Shown here piece by piece: positions 40,357 to 50,073 of a stretch of DNA of 64,000 nucleotides; positions within the stretch are counted from its first letter, which is position 1; every line of letters starts with the position of its first letter. The notes under the pieces were generated by a model that was not told where the DNA came from, made no database searches, and saw nothing but the letters and a program-made list of their open reading frames with translations. Origin of the DNA: Pseudoalteromonas sp. NC201 (lineage in GTDB: Bacteria; Pseudomonadota; Gammaproteobacteria; Enterobacterales; Alteromonadaceae). The stretch lies in the NCBI RefSeq assembly GCF_002850255.1, contig NZ_CP022522.1, positions 2,913,125 through 2,977,124 on the forward strand, written 5' to 3'. The position numbers were made by a program, and so were the translations under genes.

Positions 40357-41325
40357 TCACTTTAGCTTTGACGGTGGTTTCCCATACCATTTTAAACAAA
40401 CTTTATTCAGCGCACTTTGCTCTGTAAAACCGAGTGCGTCTACAATATCGAGCAATCTGGTGTTGTCGATGAGTTGTTCAAATCTATGCTTTCGCTCTTG
40501 GTCGAATAAGGCTCTAAAGCTGGTATGTTGTGTTTTTAGCTTACGCTGCATCGAACGCACACTCATGTTTAATGCCTTAGCCATACTTGCTTGGTTGACT
40601 CCAGCCAGTGAGTGCTTTGCCGCCAGTAAATTGGCAACACGCGTTTTTAAGTCATGATTATCGCAGAGCGCTGATACGCTTTTTGCAACCGCTTGCTCAA
40701 TATGTTCGTGCATTAGGCTGTCGACGGTAGCGACTGGCATGGTAAGAAAGTCTAACGGAAACAACAGTGCATTGTCAGAGCAGTTTTGTGAAACGGGGCA
40801 GCCAAACCACGTTTGCAAACGCTGCAATTCTGGGTCACACACGCTAAAGCTAAGCTGGAGTTGGTTAGGCGATAAAGTTGATCGCAAAAGCTGCCTTGCA
40901 GCGCTCACCCAAGCGGTCATATTACGCAAAATGGCTTGCTTACCCAGCGGGGTTTTTGGTTGCCAAGTTAACTTGGCATTGTCGCTATCACTTGTGAATA
41001 CGGCGAGGCCAATATCGGCAACAATGGCGTCGTAATGCAATAATGAGGTTATAGCCTGCTGCAAGTCTTTACTGGTTTCGACCAAGTAACCAAGCGCTCC
41101 ATAATCATGCAGCTGAATGGCTTTACCCAGTTCAAAACCAATTAAGGGATCGCCGCTCAGCTCCCGCCCTACCTCAAGCAACCGCTCGTACTCAACGAGT
41201 GTTACACGTTCAGGCCGTGACGCTACCAGCTCAGCAAACTCGCCTTGCAGTCTCTTGTCATTGGTAAAACGGTCATGGAGATATACCCACGCACTATAAA
41301 AATATACAAACGAAGTGGAGTGCAT
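40357..41325 (-). CDS. AraC-family transcriptional regulator
   Basis: 322 residues. A ligand-binding N-terminal region of the OruR/ArgR-like AraC subgroup (about 20-200: YGALGYLVETSKDLQQAI) and a C-terminal double helix-turn-helix (ASMAKALNMSVRSMQRKLK; LLDIVDALGFTEQSALNKVCLKWYGKPPSK). It is divergent from the fatty-acid-hydroxylase gene, 121 bases away, which is the natural candidate target. Confidence 0.9.
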   Translation of the reverse strand: MHSTSFVYFYSAWVYLHDRFTNDKRLQGEFAELVASRPERVTLVEYERLLEVGRELSGDPLIGFELGKAIQLHDYGALGYLVETSKDLQQAITSLLHYDAIVADIGLAVFTSDSDNAKLTWQPKTPLGKQAILRNMTAWVSAARQLLRSTLSPNQLQLSFSVCDPELQRLQTWFGCPVSQNCSDNALLFPLDFLTMPVATVDSLMHEHIEQAVAKSVSALCDNHDLKTRVANLLAAKHSLAGVNQASMAKALNMSVRSMQRKLKTQHTSFRALFDQERKHRFEQLIDNTRLLDIVDALGFTEQSALNKVCLKWYGKPPSKLK

Positions 41326-41446
41326 TGCAGTTCCTTTTGTCGTATTTGGACAAATTGTTGGCGCAGTTTGGCAGGATTGTCAATGACTAACCCGTTACGC
41401 TAGTGCATATAAAATACCAAAGCTTTGGCTAAAGAAGGAGCTGTAT

Positions 41447-42295
41447 ATGGTTGATGTATCGCTAATTTTACTGGCACTCAGTCCCATCTTTTTACTTTGT
41501 GTTGCTTGGGAGTATATCAAGCACCACGAACACTATGATTGGCGAGATTCATTACTCAATGCCCTACTCGCCTTGCTCCATCAAGGCAGCGACGCGCTGG
41601 CTTTGCTTGTGCTGATGCCGCTCTTTTACTGGCTCCATCAATTTGCCTTATTCACAATCGAATTAAATCTCCTCACTTTGCTTTTTGGGTTTATTTTGCA
41701 AGATTTCTTGTATTACTGGTTTCACCGGGCATCACATTGTATTCACTGGCTTTGGAGCGCACACGTGGTCCATCATAGTTCTAATAACATGAATTTTACC
41801 ACTGCATTTCGCCAAAGCTTGCTTTACCCTATTGTCGGTATGTGGCTGTTCTGGCTGCCTATGATACTGCTTGGATTTACCCCGACCTTGGTATTTGCCA
41901 TCGTCGCAATCAACTTGGCTTTTCAATTTTTTGTCCATACACAAACGGTTAATAGGTTAGAAGTAGTAGAACGGATCTTTAATACGCCTTCCCACCACAG
42001 AGTCCATCACGCCAGTAATCCTGAATATATAGATAAAAACTTTGCCGGAGTGCTCATCATTTGGGATAAGCTTTTTGGCACTTTTGTGGAGGAGCGGGAA
42101 GACATAACAATTTGCTATGGAATAAGAGGTGCGGCACCAAAGCAGACCCTTTTAGATGTTAACTTTGCTCAGTGGCGTCATATGTTCCACCGCTTTTCAC
42201 AAGCAAACACCTTAAAGAGCAAATGGTTGGCGTTATTTGGTTATCCAACCCACTTACCCGACAAGCTAAAAAATACGGACTCTGCCAAATCCTAG
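41447..42295 (+). CDS. Sterol desaturase/fatty acid hydroxylase family membrane protein
   Basis: 282-residue integral membrane di-iron oxygenase. The histidine clusters of the family are present: HRASH (93-97), HVVHH (106-110) and HHRVHH (183-188), with four to five membrane helices between and before them. It would hydroxylate or desaturate a lipid at the inner membrane. Divergent from an AraC regulator. The exact substrate is unknown. Confidence 0.9.
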   Translation: MVDVSLILLALSPIFLLCVAWEYIKHHEHYDWRDSLLNALLALLHQGSDALALLVLMPLFYWLHQFALFTIELNLLTLLFGFILQDFLYYWFHRASHCIHWLWSAHVVHHSSNNMNFTTAFRQSLLYPIVGMWLFWLPMILLGFTPTLVFAIVAINLAFQFFVHTQTVNRLEVVERIFNTPSHHRVHHASNPEYIDKNFAGVLIIWDKLFGTFVEEREDITICYGIRGAAPKQTLLDVNFAQWRHMFHRFSQANTLKSKWLALFGYPTHLPDKLKNTDSAKS

Positions 42296-42297
42296 AG

Positions 42298-43209
42298 CTA
42301 TTTATACCGCTCGGCCTTTTCTACAAGCGCTTGGCAGTACTTTCTTAGTTTATCGCGCAGCACTCTCACACTTGGGTTGATCATTTGCTTTGACGGGCAG
42401 ATCAACCACAGCGGCTTACATTCAACGCGATAGTCATTTAATATACTTTGCACCACACCTTGTTCTAGTTGGTCTGCTACGTCTATCGCGGATCGCAATG
42501 AAATACCCGCTCCTTGCGCACACCAGCGCTTTACCACATCCGCATCATTACTGGTTCTACGCCCTTTAAGCACCGCTTTGTAAGTTTGTTCATTTTTCGT
42601 CAGTTTCCACGTATCAAACTTACTGCCTCTGATCAAAAAGAATAGCCCTTGGTGCTCGCTTAATTCCTCATGATCCTTTGGTGTGCCTTGTTTTTCTAAG
42701 TATTCCGTAGAGGCACAAAGCAGCAATGGCACATCACAAATTTTAAAGCCGTAGAAGCTACTGTCTTCAGGCGCACCATAGCGCAGCGCGATATCAACAC
42801 CGTCACGATAAAAGTCGAGATTGTGATCATTAAGAATAAGCTTCAGGGCAAGTTTAGGGTATTCATCCAGTAATTCGTCTAGCCAAGGAAGGAGGATATT
42901 ACGGCCAAAATCTGACGGTGCGGTTAACCTTAGCTCACCGTCAATTTCGTTGTCGTTGTCGAGCACCTGCTTTTTGCCATCAGCCAAAAGCGCAAGTGCC
43001 TGCTCGCAAATTGGCAAATAGGTTTCACCTTGCTTTGATAGCCTTAAGCTACGCGTAGAACGCACAAAAAGTTGAAAGCCAAGGTGCTTTTCCACTCGCT
43101 TTATCGCAGCGCTCGCCGTGGCAACTTGCATATCTAACTGCGCAGCCGCCGCACTAATATTGCCAAGTTTAGCCGTTTTCATCACGACGATTAAATCTTG
43201 TGTATTCAT
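42298..43209 (-). CDS. LysR-family transcriptional regulator
   Basis: 303 residues with an N-terminal winged helix-turn-helix (MKTAKLGNISAAAAQLDMQVATASAAIKRVEKH) and a LysR effector domain (about 90-295). It is divergent from nfsB, 96 bases away. LysR proteins commonly control the adjacent divergent gene, so nfsB is the probable target. It is convergent with the fatty-acid-hydroxylase gene, with only 2 bases between. Confidence 0.92.
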   Translation of the reverse strand: MNTQDLIVVMKTAKLGNISAAAAQLDMQVATASAAIKRVEKHLGFQLFVRSTRSLRLSKQGETYLPICEQALALLADGKKQVLDNDNEIDGELRLTAPSDFGRNILLPWLDELLDEYPKLALKLILNDHNLDFYRDGVDIALRYGAPEDSSFYGFKICDVPLLLCASTEYLEKQGTPKDHEELSEHQGLFFLIRGSKFDTWKLTKNEQTYKAVLKGRRTSNDADVVKRWCAQGAGISLRSAIDVADQLEQGVVQSILNDYRVECKPLWLICPSKQMINPSVRVLRDKLRKYCQALVEKAERYK

Positions 43210-43305
43210 TTTAAAAAAATTTTTGAAACTATTTAACTCATTATCATCTTTTTATTGATTATGTAAAACCCTATTATCTCTTGAAAGCAATTTTAGGAGT
43301 CTGTT

Positions 43306-43965
43306 ATGTACACATTACGCGATGCAATTCACAATCGTTATTCCACAAAAGCCTTTGATCCTAATAAAAAAATTAGTGATTCAGATATTGAGCTACTTAA
43401 GCAAGTACTAAGGCTGAGCCCATCTAGTACCAACGTTCAGCCATGGCATTTTGTCATCGCTAGTACTGAGGCTGGCAAAACTCAAGTGGCTAAAAGCACA
43501 CAAGAGAATTACAAATTTAATGAAGCCAAAGTACTTAACGCATCACATGTTGTTGTATTTGCTGCAAAACAAAATATAGATGATGCACATTTAGATAAAG
43601 TGCTTGCCAAAGAAAGTGCCGACGGCCGATTTGAAAAAGGCTCTGAGGTAGAAGCACAAATGAATAATGGCCGTCGCTATTTTGTCGGCTTAAATCAAAC
43701 CAGCGATGAAGCAATCAAAGCATGGACTGGCAAACAAGTTTACTTAAATCTTGGGCAATTTTTACTAAGTACCGCACTACTCGGTATAGATTCTGTGCCC
43801 ATTGAGGGTTTTGACGCTGAAATTCTCAGCAATGAACTTGGGTTAACTGAGCAAGGCTTTGATGCCCTTGCCATTGTCGCGTTGGGCTATCGAGACGAAG
43901 GTGATTTTAATGCTAAATTACCTAAATCTCGCTTTGCTATCGACGATATCATTACCGAAATCTAA
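43306..43965 (+). CDS. nfsB: Oxygen-insensitive NAD(P)H nitroreductase
   Basis: FMN-dependent nitroreductase of 219 residues that reduces quinones and nitroaromatics. It aligns with E. coli NfsB throughout: RYSTKAFDPNKKI, LSPSSTNVQPWHFVIASTE, NASHVVVFAAK, KQVYLNLGQFLLS, SVPIEGFDAEIL, and the ending NAKLPKSRF. A ribosome-binding site (TAGGAG) precedes the ATG. Divergent LysR regulator as likely activator. Confidence 0.95.
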   Translation: MYTLRDAIHNRYSTKAFDPNKKISDSDIELLKQVLRLSPSSTNVQPWHFVIASTEAGKTQVAKSTQENYKFNEAKVLNASHVVVFAAKQNIDDAHLDKVLAKESADGRFEKGSEVEAQMNNGRRYFVGLNQTSDEAIKAWTGKQVYLNLGQFLLSTALLGIDSVPIEGFDAEILSNELGLTEQGFDALAIVALGYRDEGDFNAKLPKSRFAIDDIITEI

Positions 43966-44352
43966 GACCCAGTTTGGCACTGATAATGGCTAACTAGATA
44001 ACATCAGTGCCACTCCAACTTCGGTTGGAATACCATTTCAAACACCACAATGTAAATCAATGTGAATGAAACAATAAATTCACAACTACCCGCTCCCCAG
44101 TTTTGTATTAAATTTATCCATACTTTTCAATAACATTACAGTTATTTGAAATTATTGGTAATTTTTTAATGTAAACTTTTTAGCTCTATTGTGAAAATTC
44201 TGCTTGAAACATCGAATATATTATTGTTAATTAAAAGTGAAGAGTGAATTCACCTTTAAAAATAACGAAATGACAACAAGTAAACTCAGTCCTCACAACT
44301 GGTTTTGTACCTGCCAGCCGAGAGACTGTAGCAACCTCAACAGGAAGAAATA
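43966..44352 (+). other. Intergenic region with a stem-loop, upstream of the M35 peptidase
   Basis: 387 bases without a gene. GGCACTGAT (43977-43985) pairs with ATCAGTGCC (44003-44011) around a 17-base loop just after nfsB and may terminate it. The rest is AT-rich and should contain the promoter of the peptidase gene; no clear box is assigned. Confidence 0.5.
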
Positions 44353-45465
44353 ATGAAGCTACTATCACGCACACTATCTACCGGGTTACTCGCAGCAGCC
44401 GTAACCGCATCACTGAATGCTCAAGCAATGAATAAAGACCTAGCGGTAAGCGTTGATGTCGACACAAAAAGCAATGGCGATGTTATTGCGACGCTAAACA
44501 TCACCAATCAGGGTAAAGGTAACCAAAAAATCTTAAGCTGGTATACAGATCTCGAAGAAGAGCATATTTTTAAAATTACGCGTGATGGTAAAGAAGTTAA
44601 TTTCTTCGGCCCTCACTACAAACGCCCAGCTCCTACCGAAGCTGACTTTATCAAGCTAAAGTCTGGCGAAACGCTCACTAAATCATTTGAGCTTTCGGGC
44701 CTTTATGATCTTAGCCAGCCAGGTAACTACGAAATTAGTTATGATGTTGAATCATTTGACCTTTTCGGTAAAAAAGAAATCCCTAGCATGACTACAAGAA
44801 CGATGGGGCAGCAATCGATGATGCGTGCCGATGTAGCAGAACTCAGCTCAAATTCGGTCAATCTTTGGCTTGAAGGTGTAGTATTAAGCAAAGGTAACCT
44901 CCAAGTTAACGCAAAACCAGTCGCCGGTGCAGCAGACTGTACTGATGGCACTTGTTTTACAGGTCGTTGTAGTAACAGTGAAAAAACCAGTATTTTGTCA
45001 GCACTGAATGCTGCGGACCAAATTACTAATGACTCTGTTGCTTACTTAAATAGCCACTCAGCGAGCAACCCGTCTACGCGTTATCAAACTTGGTTTGGCG
45101 CAGCGACAAGCAGCCGCTATGCAACCGTGAAATCTAACTTCAACGCAATCAATGATGCAATCGACAACCAAGATCTCACTTTTGACTGTAGTTGTAACAA
45201 ATCATACTTTGCTTATGTATACCCAAATCAACCATACAAAGTATATCTATGTCGCGCATTTTGGAGCGCAAATGAGCTAGGTACGGATTCACGCGCAGGC
45301 ACGATTGTTCATGAGCTAAGTCACTTTAATGCCGTTGCAGGTACAGATGACATCGTTTATGGCCAATCTGGTGCGAAAAACTTAGCAAACTCAAATCCAA
45401 GTCAAGCAATTCAAAATGCTGACAGCCATGAATATTTTGCGGAAAACACTCCGTACCAAAACTAA
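44353..45465 (+). CDS. Secreted M35-family (deuterolysin-like) metallopeptidase
   Basis: 370 residues: signal peptide (ending SLNAQA), a beta-rich propeptide (about 25-165), and a C-terminal aspzincin domain. Zinc ligands His320 and His324 in HELSH with Glu321 as catalytic residue, and Asp333 in the diagnostic GTDDIVYG. Six Cys in the catalytic domain probably form disulfides. Bacterial M35 enzymes of the peptidyl-Lys group are extracellular nutrient proteases. A stem-loop follows it. Confidence 0.93.
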   Translation: MKLLSRTLSTGLLAAAVTASLNAQAMNKDLAVSVDVDTKSNGDVIATLNITNQGKGNQKILSWYTDLEEEHIFKITRDGKEVNFFGPHYKRPAPTEADFIKLKSGETLTKSFELSGLYDLSQPGNYEISYDVESFDLFGKKEIPSMTTRTMGQQSMMRADVAELSSNSVNLWLEGVVLSKGNLQVNAKPVAGAADCTDGTCFTGRCSNSEKTSILSALNAADQITNDSVAYLNSHSASNPSTRYQTWFGAATSSRYATVKSNFNAINDAIDNQDLTFDCSCNKSYFAYVYPNQPYKVYLCRAFWSANELGTDSRAGTIVHELSHFNAVAGTDDIVYGQSGAKNLANSNPSQAIQNADSHEYFAENTPYQN

Positions 45466-45500
45466 TCTCGACTTATTTGGTATAGATATCCCTGACGAGT

Positions 45501-45530
45501 ATCGGGTTTAGGCAAGCGCCTAGACCCGAT
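45501..45530 (+). terminator. Strong stem-loop after the M35 peptidase gene
   Basis: ATCGGGTTTAGGC (45501-45513) pairs with GCCTAGACCCGAT (45518-45530) with one G-T wobble and a 4-base loop. No T tract follows, so termination strength is uncertain. Confidence 0.6.
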
Positions 45531-45598
45531 GCTATTCACAGCGATTTCAGCTAACATGAAATATACTTCTTAAATTCATCTATTTGCTGAGGAATTTC

Positions 45599-46660
45599 AT
45601 GACTTGGGTTATCGTCGCGCTGTGTGGTTTTATCCTACTAGCTACGCTATTGCCACTTGCTAAACATCCGCATTGGAGTGTGAGAGCAATGGAGTTCCCG
45701 CGGCTTCAGCTCGTTGTTATTACCGCATTTACGCTACTGCTGTCCATTTTCTATCTTAATCTTCAAAGTGTAGCCGCGCTTGCTGCCATTTCTCTATTAG
45801 GTTGTTTAAGTTTTCAACTGTGGTGGATTTTACCCTACACCCCGCTTTGGCCTGTCGAGGTAAAAAAAGCGACAACCAATACTCACACAATTAGTTTGAT
45901 CACCGCCAATGTACTGCAAACCAATCGACAGTTTAATTTGCTGCTGGAGCAAGTCCGGGTACATCAACCTGATATTTTAGTCACGTTAGAAAGTGATGAG
46001 ATATGGGAGCAACAATTAGACTCATTGCTGGACATACTGCCCTACAGCGTTAAATGTCCACAATCCAATTTATACGGCATGCACGTTTATTCTCGCTACC
46101 CGCTAGACGAGGCAAAATGTGAGTATATCGTTGAAGAAGGCGTACCTTCGATACATGCAAAACTCAGGATCGCTCCCCATATCATGCTCCAAACCCATTT
46201 TTTGCATCCGGCACCGCCAAGCCCCACCGAAAACGAAACGGCCATTGAGCGAGATGCGGAATTGGTGGTTGTCGCTAAACGCGTCATAAATGAGCCTCTG
46301 CCCACCATTGTCACTGGCGATCTCAATGATGTTGCTTGGTCACCAACCACGAGGTTATTTAGGAAAATAAGTGGGCTTCTTGATCCGAGAGTTGGCCGAG
46401 GCATGTTTAACACTTTTCATGCACAGTACCCGTTTGCACGTTGGCCGCTGGATCATTTGTTTTCGAGTCACCATTTCACAGTGATCGATATTAAAAGGCT
46501 CAACAACATAGGGTCAGATCACTTTGCGCTTTATGCAAAACTCGCTTATCAACCGGTCAAAAATGAAGATGAAGCAGGACTTGAGCTGAAAAAGAAAGAT
46601 ATACATCGCAGCAAAGAAATTATTGAAAATGCCGTGGCAAAGCCGAATTGCAAATTATGA
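45599..46660 (+). CDS. Membrane-anchored endonuclease/exonuclease/phosphatase-family protein
   Basis: 353 residues from the ATG at 45599, preferred over a TTG 5 codons upstream because GAGG lies 6 bases before it. Three membrane helices (about 3-22, 35-55, 60-80) precede an EEP domain with ITANVLQTNRQF, LVTLESDEIW, VTGDLNDVAW, WPLDHLF and the catalytic GSDHFALYAKL. Substrates of this family range from DNA to phospholipids; homologues with this layout are common and of unknown function. The stop TGA lies within the 5-bp target duplication of repeat copy D. Confidence 0.87.
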   Translation: MTWVIVALCGFILLATLLPLAKHPHWSVRAMEFPRLQLVVITAFTLLLSIFYLNLQSVAALAAISLLGCLSFQLWWILPYTPLWPVEVKKATTNTHTISLITANVLQTNRQFNLLLEQVRVHQPDILVTLESDEIWEQQLDSLLDILPYSVKCPQSNLYGMHVYSRYPLDEAKCEYIVEEGVPSIHAKLRIAPHIMLQTHFLHPAPPSPTENETAIERDAELVVVAKRVINEPLPTIVTGDLNDVAWSPTTRLFRKISGLLDPRVGRGMFNTFHAQYPFARWPLDHLFSSHHFTVIDIKRLNNIGSDHFALYAKLAYQPVKNEDEAGLELKKKDIHRSKEIIENAVAKPNCKL

Positions 46661-46661
46661 T

Positions 46662-46856
46662 AACCTGAGGTTTGGATAAGGAATGAGCTAGCTCATTGTT
46701 TTTTAATCACCTTAAACTATCTTCTTATCTAGCCAGAGAGTTTTGGGGATAACTAGGCGAATTTACGCACCAATAGCAGGCTATTGGAAGTGAATTCAAC
46801 GCAGTTAGCGCTAAAACTGGCTGCTAGAAAGGCATTAATTATCCGAAGCTCAGGTT
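46662..46856 (+). mobile_element. MITE-like repeat, copy D
   Basis: A 195-bp copy in the same orientation as A, flanked by ATGAT on both sides (46657-46661 and 46857-46861). The left end continues as GAATGAGCTAGCTCATTG, differing from A and B and matching the deleted copy at 60211-60248. The left duplication overlaps the stop codon of the EEP gene. Confidence 0.87.
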
Positions 46857-46894
46857 ATGATAGCGAATTTAAGTACGGTAAGTGTGAACAAGTG

Positions 46895-47192
46895 CTAGGG
46901 CCTGTTGATCTTTCAAGTTTGTTTTTGCAGCAGTTTGATTGGTATTTATACAAGGCAGAGCCAGCGTAGCATAGTCATTCTATGTAAGTCTGGCGATAAA
47001 GACTTTGTGCTCCTGCAAAGTCACCTTACCCCACATCCTTGTGGGGCAACACAGAAGAAATGCTAATCAAGCGCTGCGCTTTGTTCATTGTTGCTCAACT
47101 TTTGCCTAGATTACTAGGCGGCAAGTCGAGCGTCGCGACCAAAACACACTCAGAAGAACAAAAATCAAACAGCAAAGGGCAACAGGCCCTAG
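46895..47192. mobile_element. Second, unrelated non-autonomous element (~298 bp)
   Basis: CTAGGGCCTGTTG (46895-46907) is matched by CAACAGGCCCTAG (47180-47192). The inverted ends extend imperfectly over about 32 bases (CTTT, GTTTG and TTTTTG blocks align inside). No protein is encoded. The outermost CTA/TAG could be a target duplication around GGGCCTGTT ends. The end sequence is reminiscent of IS5-type elements, but no transposase is here to confirm it. It lies 38 bases past copy D. Confidence 0.65.
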
Positions 47193-47262
47193 AAATAGCG
47201 GTTTTAAAATAACGTCAACTTGAAGCCAGCATCGTTCACTGACTTCAAGCCGAAAAGTGTAT

Positions 47263-49131
47263 TTACGACTTCAGAGAATTAATCCAAGTCTTGATATCTT
47301 CTTCAACAAGCGCCATTGGCCTTGCGCCCTTTAGCAACACCACGTCGTGGAATGCTTTAATATCAAACTTATCGCCCAGTTGCTGTTTAGCATGCTCTCT
47401 AAGTTCAACCAATTTAAGCATACCTAACTTATAACCAAGCGCTTGTCCTGGCCAAGCGATATAACGGTCGATAGCCGATACCACATCGCTCATCGCCGTA
47501 CCAGTTGCATCAGCAAAATACGTGATCGCTTGGTCGCGTGTCCACTTTTTATAATGTAGGCCCGTATCAACCACCAATCGAGCCGCACGATATGCCTCAG
47601 CTTGCAGACGACCTAAGTCTCCAAATGGGTCGTCCTTATACATCCCCATTTCGTATGCCAATAGCTCTGAATACAGCGCCCAGCCCTCAACATAGCCATT
47701 AAATGAGGCATTTTGACGCATCAAACCGATTTCTGTTTGCAACATATTAAGCGCAATTTGGAAGTGGTGACCAGGAACAGCCTCATGATACGTTAAGGTT
47801 TTCATGCCAAAGCTTGGTACTGCTTTCATGTCTTTTAGGTTGATTGAAAATACCCCTGGGCGACTGCCATCAAGCGATGGACCGTTGTAGTAACCACCTG
47901 GTGCCCCTGCTTCCACGGCTTTTGGTATACGTTTAACTTCAACAGGTTGTGGTGGAATAGTAGAAAAATAATCTGGCGCTTTTTGTAAAATTGTCCCTAT
48001 TTCACCACGCAAGAACGATAATAACGCTTCACGACCTTCGCCAGAATCCGCATATAAGAATCTCGACTCTTCATTGAGCTGCTTCATCCGGTCACCAACA
48101 GTACCTTGTGAATAGCCATTTTGCTTAAGGATTTCGTCCATGCGCTTTGAAATACGCTCCACCTCAGCAAGGCCAATTTGGTGGATCTCTTCCGCGCTCA
48201 TATCAGAATCCGCCAAATAGGTGATTTCATGCTGGTAGAAAGATTCGCCATTTGGTTGGGCCCAAATACCGACATTTTCAGGCGCTTTGCTCTCTAGCGC
48301 GTGCATAATCGCAGACACATTTTTAAACTCAGGATAAAGCTTTTGCTCAACTATTTGTGTTGCCTGTGCAACATAATCAGCGGCGGCTTTATCCGTAATA
48401 CCATCAATATTCGCAAGTTTATCTTTAAACGACGCAACCAAAGGATGTTCTGTACCACTTGGCGCCGTGAAGTTATCTAAATAACCTAGCGTGTTTGGAA
48501 ATAATACTTTTGGTAAAATTACGCCTTTATTGGCATCCGCTTTTACCTTGCTTGCAACTTGCTTCGTGACTTCAACAAAGGCATTTAGGCGCGCAACATA
48601 GTCTTTTGCATCTTGCTCACTTTCAATTCCATGCTGATCTTTTAGCACATTAGGAATATCCAACAATGGGCCAGACAACTGGTTAACAATGTATGGCAGG
48701 TGTCCGCCCCAAGTATCAATATAACCTGCAGAGAAGCCTTTATCGCCGGCATAATAACGGGCAATAACTTCATTTACTTTAAGGTGCAACAAGTCATCAG
48801 AGTTCGCCACGCCCGATTGTAATTGTTTTAATTTATCTGCGGCTGCGTTCATATCCACCTGTAGCGCCTGCATACCGACAACCGAGTAATCTGGCAGTCT
48901 ATTGGCGTAGTGACCATATTCACTGCTTGATAATTTGAGCGAAGTGGCAAGTGCGGGTTCGTGGTTAATAAACTGCTTGGTGTACTGTTCTACGACTTTG
49001 TCGATTTCTGCACGAGAGAGAGTTGATTCAGTGGTTTTAGCAACAGATGTAGTTTCTGTTTTTGGCTTGTCTTGAGCACATCCGCTCAAACCTAGCACAA
49101 CAGAGAGTGCTACCAAGCTTATTTTATTCAT
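47263..49131 (-). CDS. DUF885-family lipoprotein (putative metallopeptidase)
   Basis: 622-residue protein with lipobox (VVLGLSGC), so probably anchored in the outer membrane. The DUF885 family signature is YHEAVPGHHFQIAL near residue 450, an HExxPGHH motif that suggests a zinc hydrolase. Other conserved blocks are GVFSINLKDMK and GLHYKKWTRDQAITYF. Biochemical function is not well defined. Single gene. Confidence 0.9.
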   Translation of the reverse strand: MNKISLVALSVVLGLSGCAQDKPKTETTSVAKTTESTLSRAEIDKVVEQYTKQFINHEPALATSLKLSSSEYGHYANRLPDYSVVGMQALQVDMNAAADKLKQLQSGVANSDDLLHLKVNEVIARYYAGDKGFSAGYIDTWGGHLPYIVNQLSGPLLDIPNVLKDQHGIESEQDAKDYVARLNAFVEVTKQVASKVKADANKGVILPKVLFPNTLGYLDNFTAPSGTEHPLVASFKDKLANIDGITDKAAADYVAQATQIVEQKLYPEFKNVSAIMHALESKAPENVGIWAQPNGESFYQHEITYLADSDMSAEEIHQIGLAEVERISKRMDEILKQNGYSQGTVGDRMKQLNEESRFLYADSGEGREALLSFLRGEIGTILQKAPDYFSTIPPQPVEVKRIPKAVEAGAPGGYYNGPSLDGSRPGVFSINLKDMKAVPSFGMKTLTYHEAVPGHHFQIALNMLQTEIGLMRQNASFNGYVEGWALYSELLAYEMGMYKDDPFGDLGRLQAEAYRAARLVVDTGLHYKKWTRDQAITYFADATGTAMSDVVSAIDRYIAWPGQALGYKLGMLKLVELREHAKQQLGDKFDIKAFHDVVLLKGARPMALVEEDIKTWINSLKS

Positions 49132-49386
49132 TATTACGCCGCTCCATTAAGGTTGTTGTCAAAGCTAAAATACCAGTGCAGATCTGGCTGCTGATGGAAT
49201 AGTCATACCAATTTGAAAAAGCAAATGGATATAAGCACTTTATTAAGAATATGAGACTGCAATAAAGTGCTCACGCTATTCTCATAGATGCAACTACAAG
49301 TAACATATTTGCGTTTTTGTTACAGCTATAAAAGACGGAAAATTGCGAATTAATTGACTTTTCCGAGCTTTTTCCAACAAACTAGC

Positions 49387-50073
49387 TTAGCTTTCGAGCA
49401 CTAGGGGCTTTGGCGTATTAGCGCATTGCGACGGTAACTCAACGATAACGCGCTGCACGCGACCAGATGACTTGTCAAACACAAAGCAAGCATGTGGCCT
49501 TTGCTCTAACTGTAAGCTGATGGTGATACTCAAACTTTTGGGTAAAGCTTGGGCTATGACATCTCTCGATGCTTCGGTAAAGAGTACAGATTCAGGGGTA
49601 AATTGATAAAACTGCCCAAACTGCAAATCACAGTGGTCGCCTTGCTGTAAGTCCTTTCTATATTCATATTGATAGAGCTTGCTGCCACAACCGGGGCCAA
49701 AATAACAGGTCGTCAATGCCGTAAAATTGTAGTCCCGCACTTGTGGAATAAAGCAGCGCTGAGTTCCCCGCTTTGGCGTTGGATGCCAAATCTGTGCACA
49801 TACTTTAAAAAATGGTCGTTTATTTTCATAAAGTACATATAGATCATCATTGTCCACCATCCCTCGCGCATGATGTTGGTAATTACTACTACCCGCAACT
49901 CGTGCCGCGAGAAATTGCTTATTTTGCGATAGCCGATACAACATTTCAGCTAGCAGCCTCAATGTACTGTCATCCAAGCAAGCTGGACCTGTATATAAGC
50001 TAGAAACACAATTAACAAAGTCACTAAAGCTAATTGCCCCATGACTATAAAAGTTATCAAATTGGCGTGCCAT
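49387..50073 (-). CDS. Hypothetical protein, possibly cupin-like
   Basis: 228 residues, no signal or membrane segment. It is rich in aromatic residues, His and Cys, with predicted beta-type segments (QGDHCDLQFGQFYQFTPESVLFTEASRD), loosely cupin-like. Motifs NYQHHARGMVDNDDLYVLYENKRPFF and TCYFGPGCGSKLYQYEYR are distinctive but not recognised. Single gene with its own upstream region. Function unknown. Confidence 0.6.
   Translation of the reverse strand: MARQFDNFYSHGAISFSDFVNCVSSLYTGPACLDDSTLRLLAEMLYRLSQNKQFLAARVAGSSNYQHHARGMVDNDDLYVLYENKRPFFKVCAQIWHPTPKRGTQRCFIPQVRDYNFTALTTCYFGPGCGSKLYQYEYRKDLQQGDHCDLQFGQFYQFTPESVLFTEASRDVIAQALPKSLSITISLQLEQRPHACFVFDKSSGRVQRVIVELPSQCANTPKPLVLES

Noticed and set aside
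46784..46969. 61-codon plus-strand frame
   Set aside because: Most of it lies inside repeat copy D and the end of the second element; no ribosome-binding site and no protein-like features.
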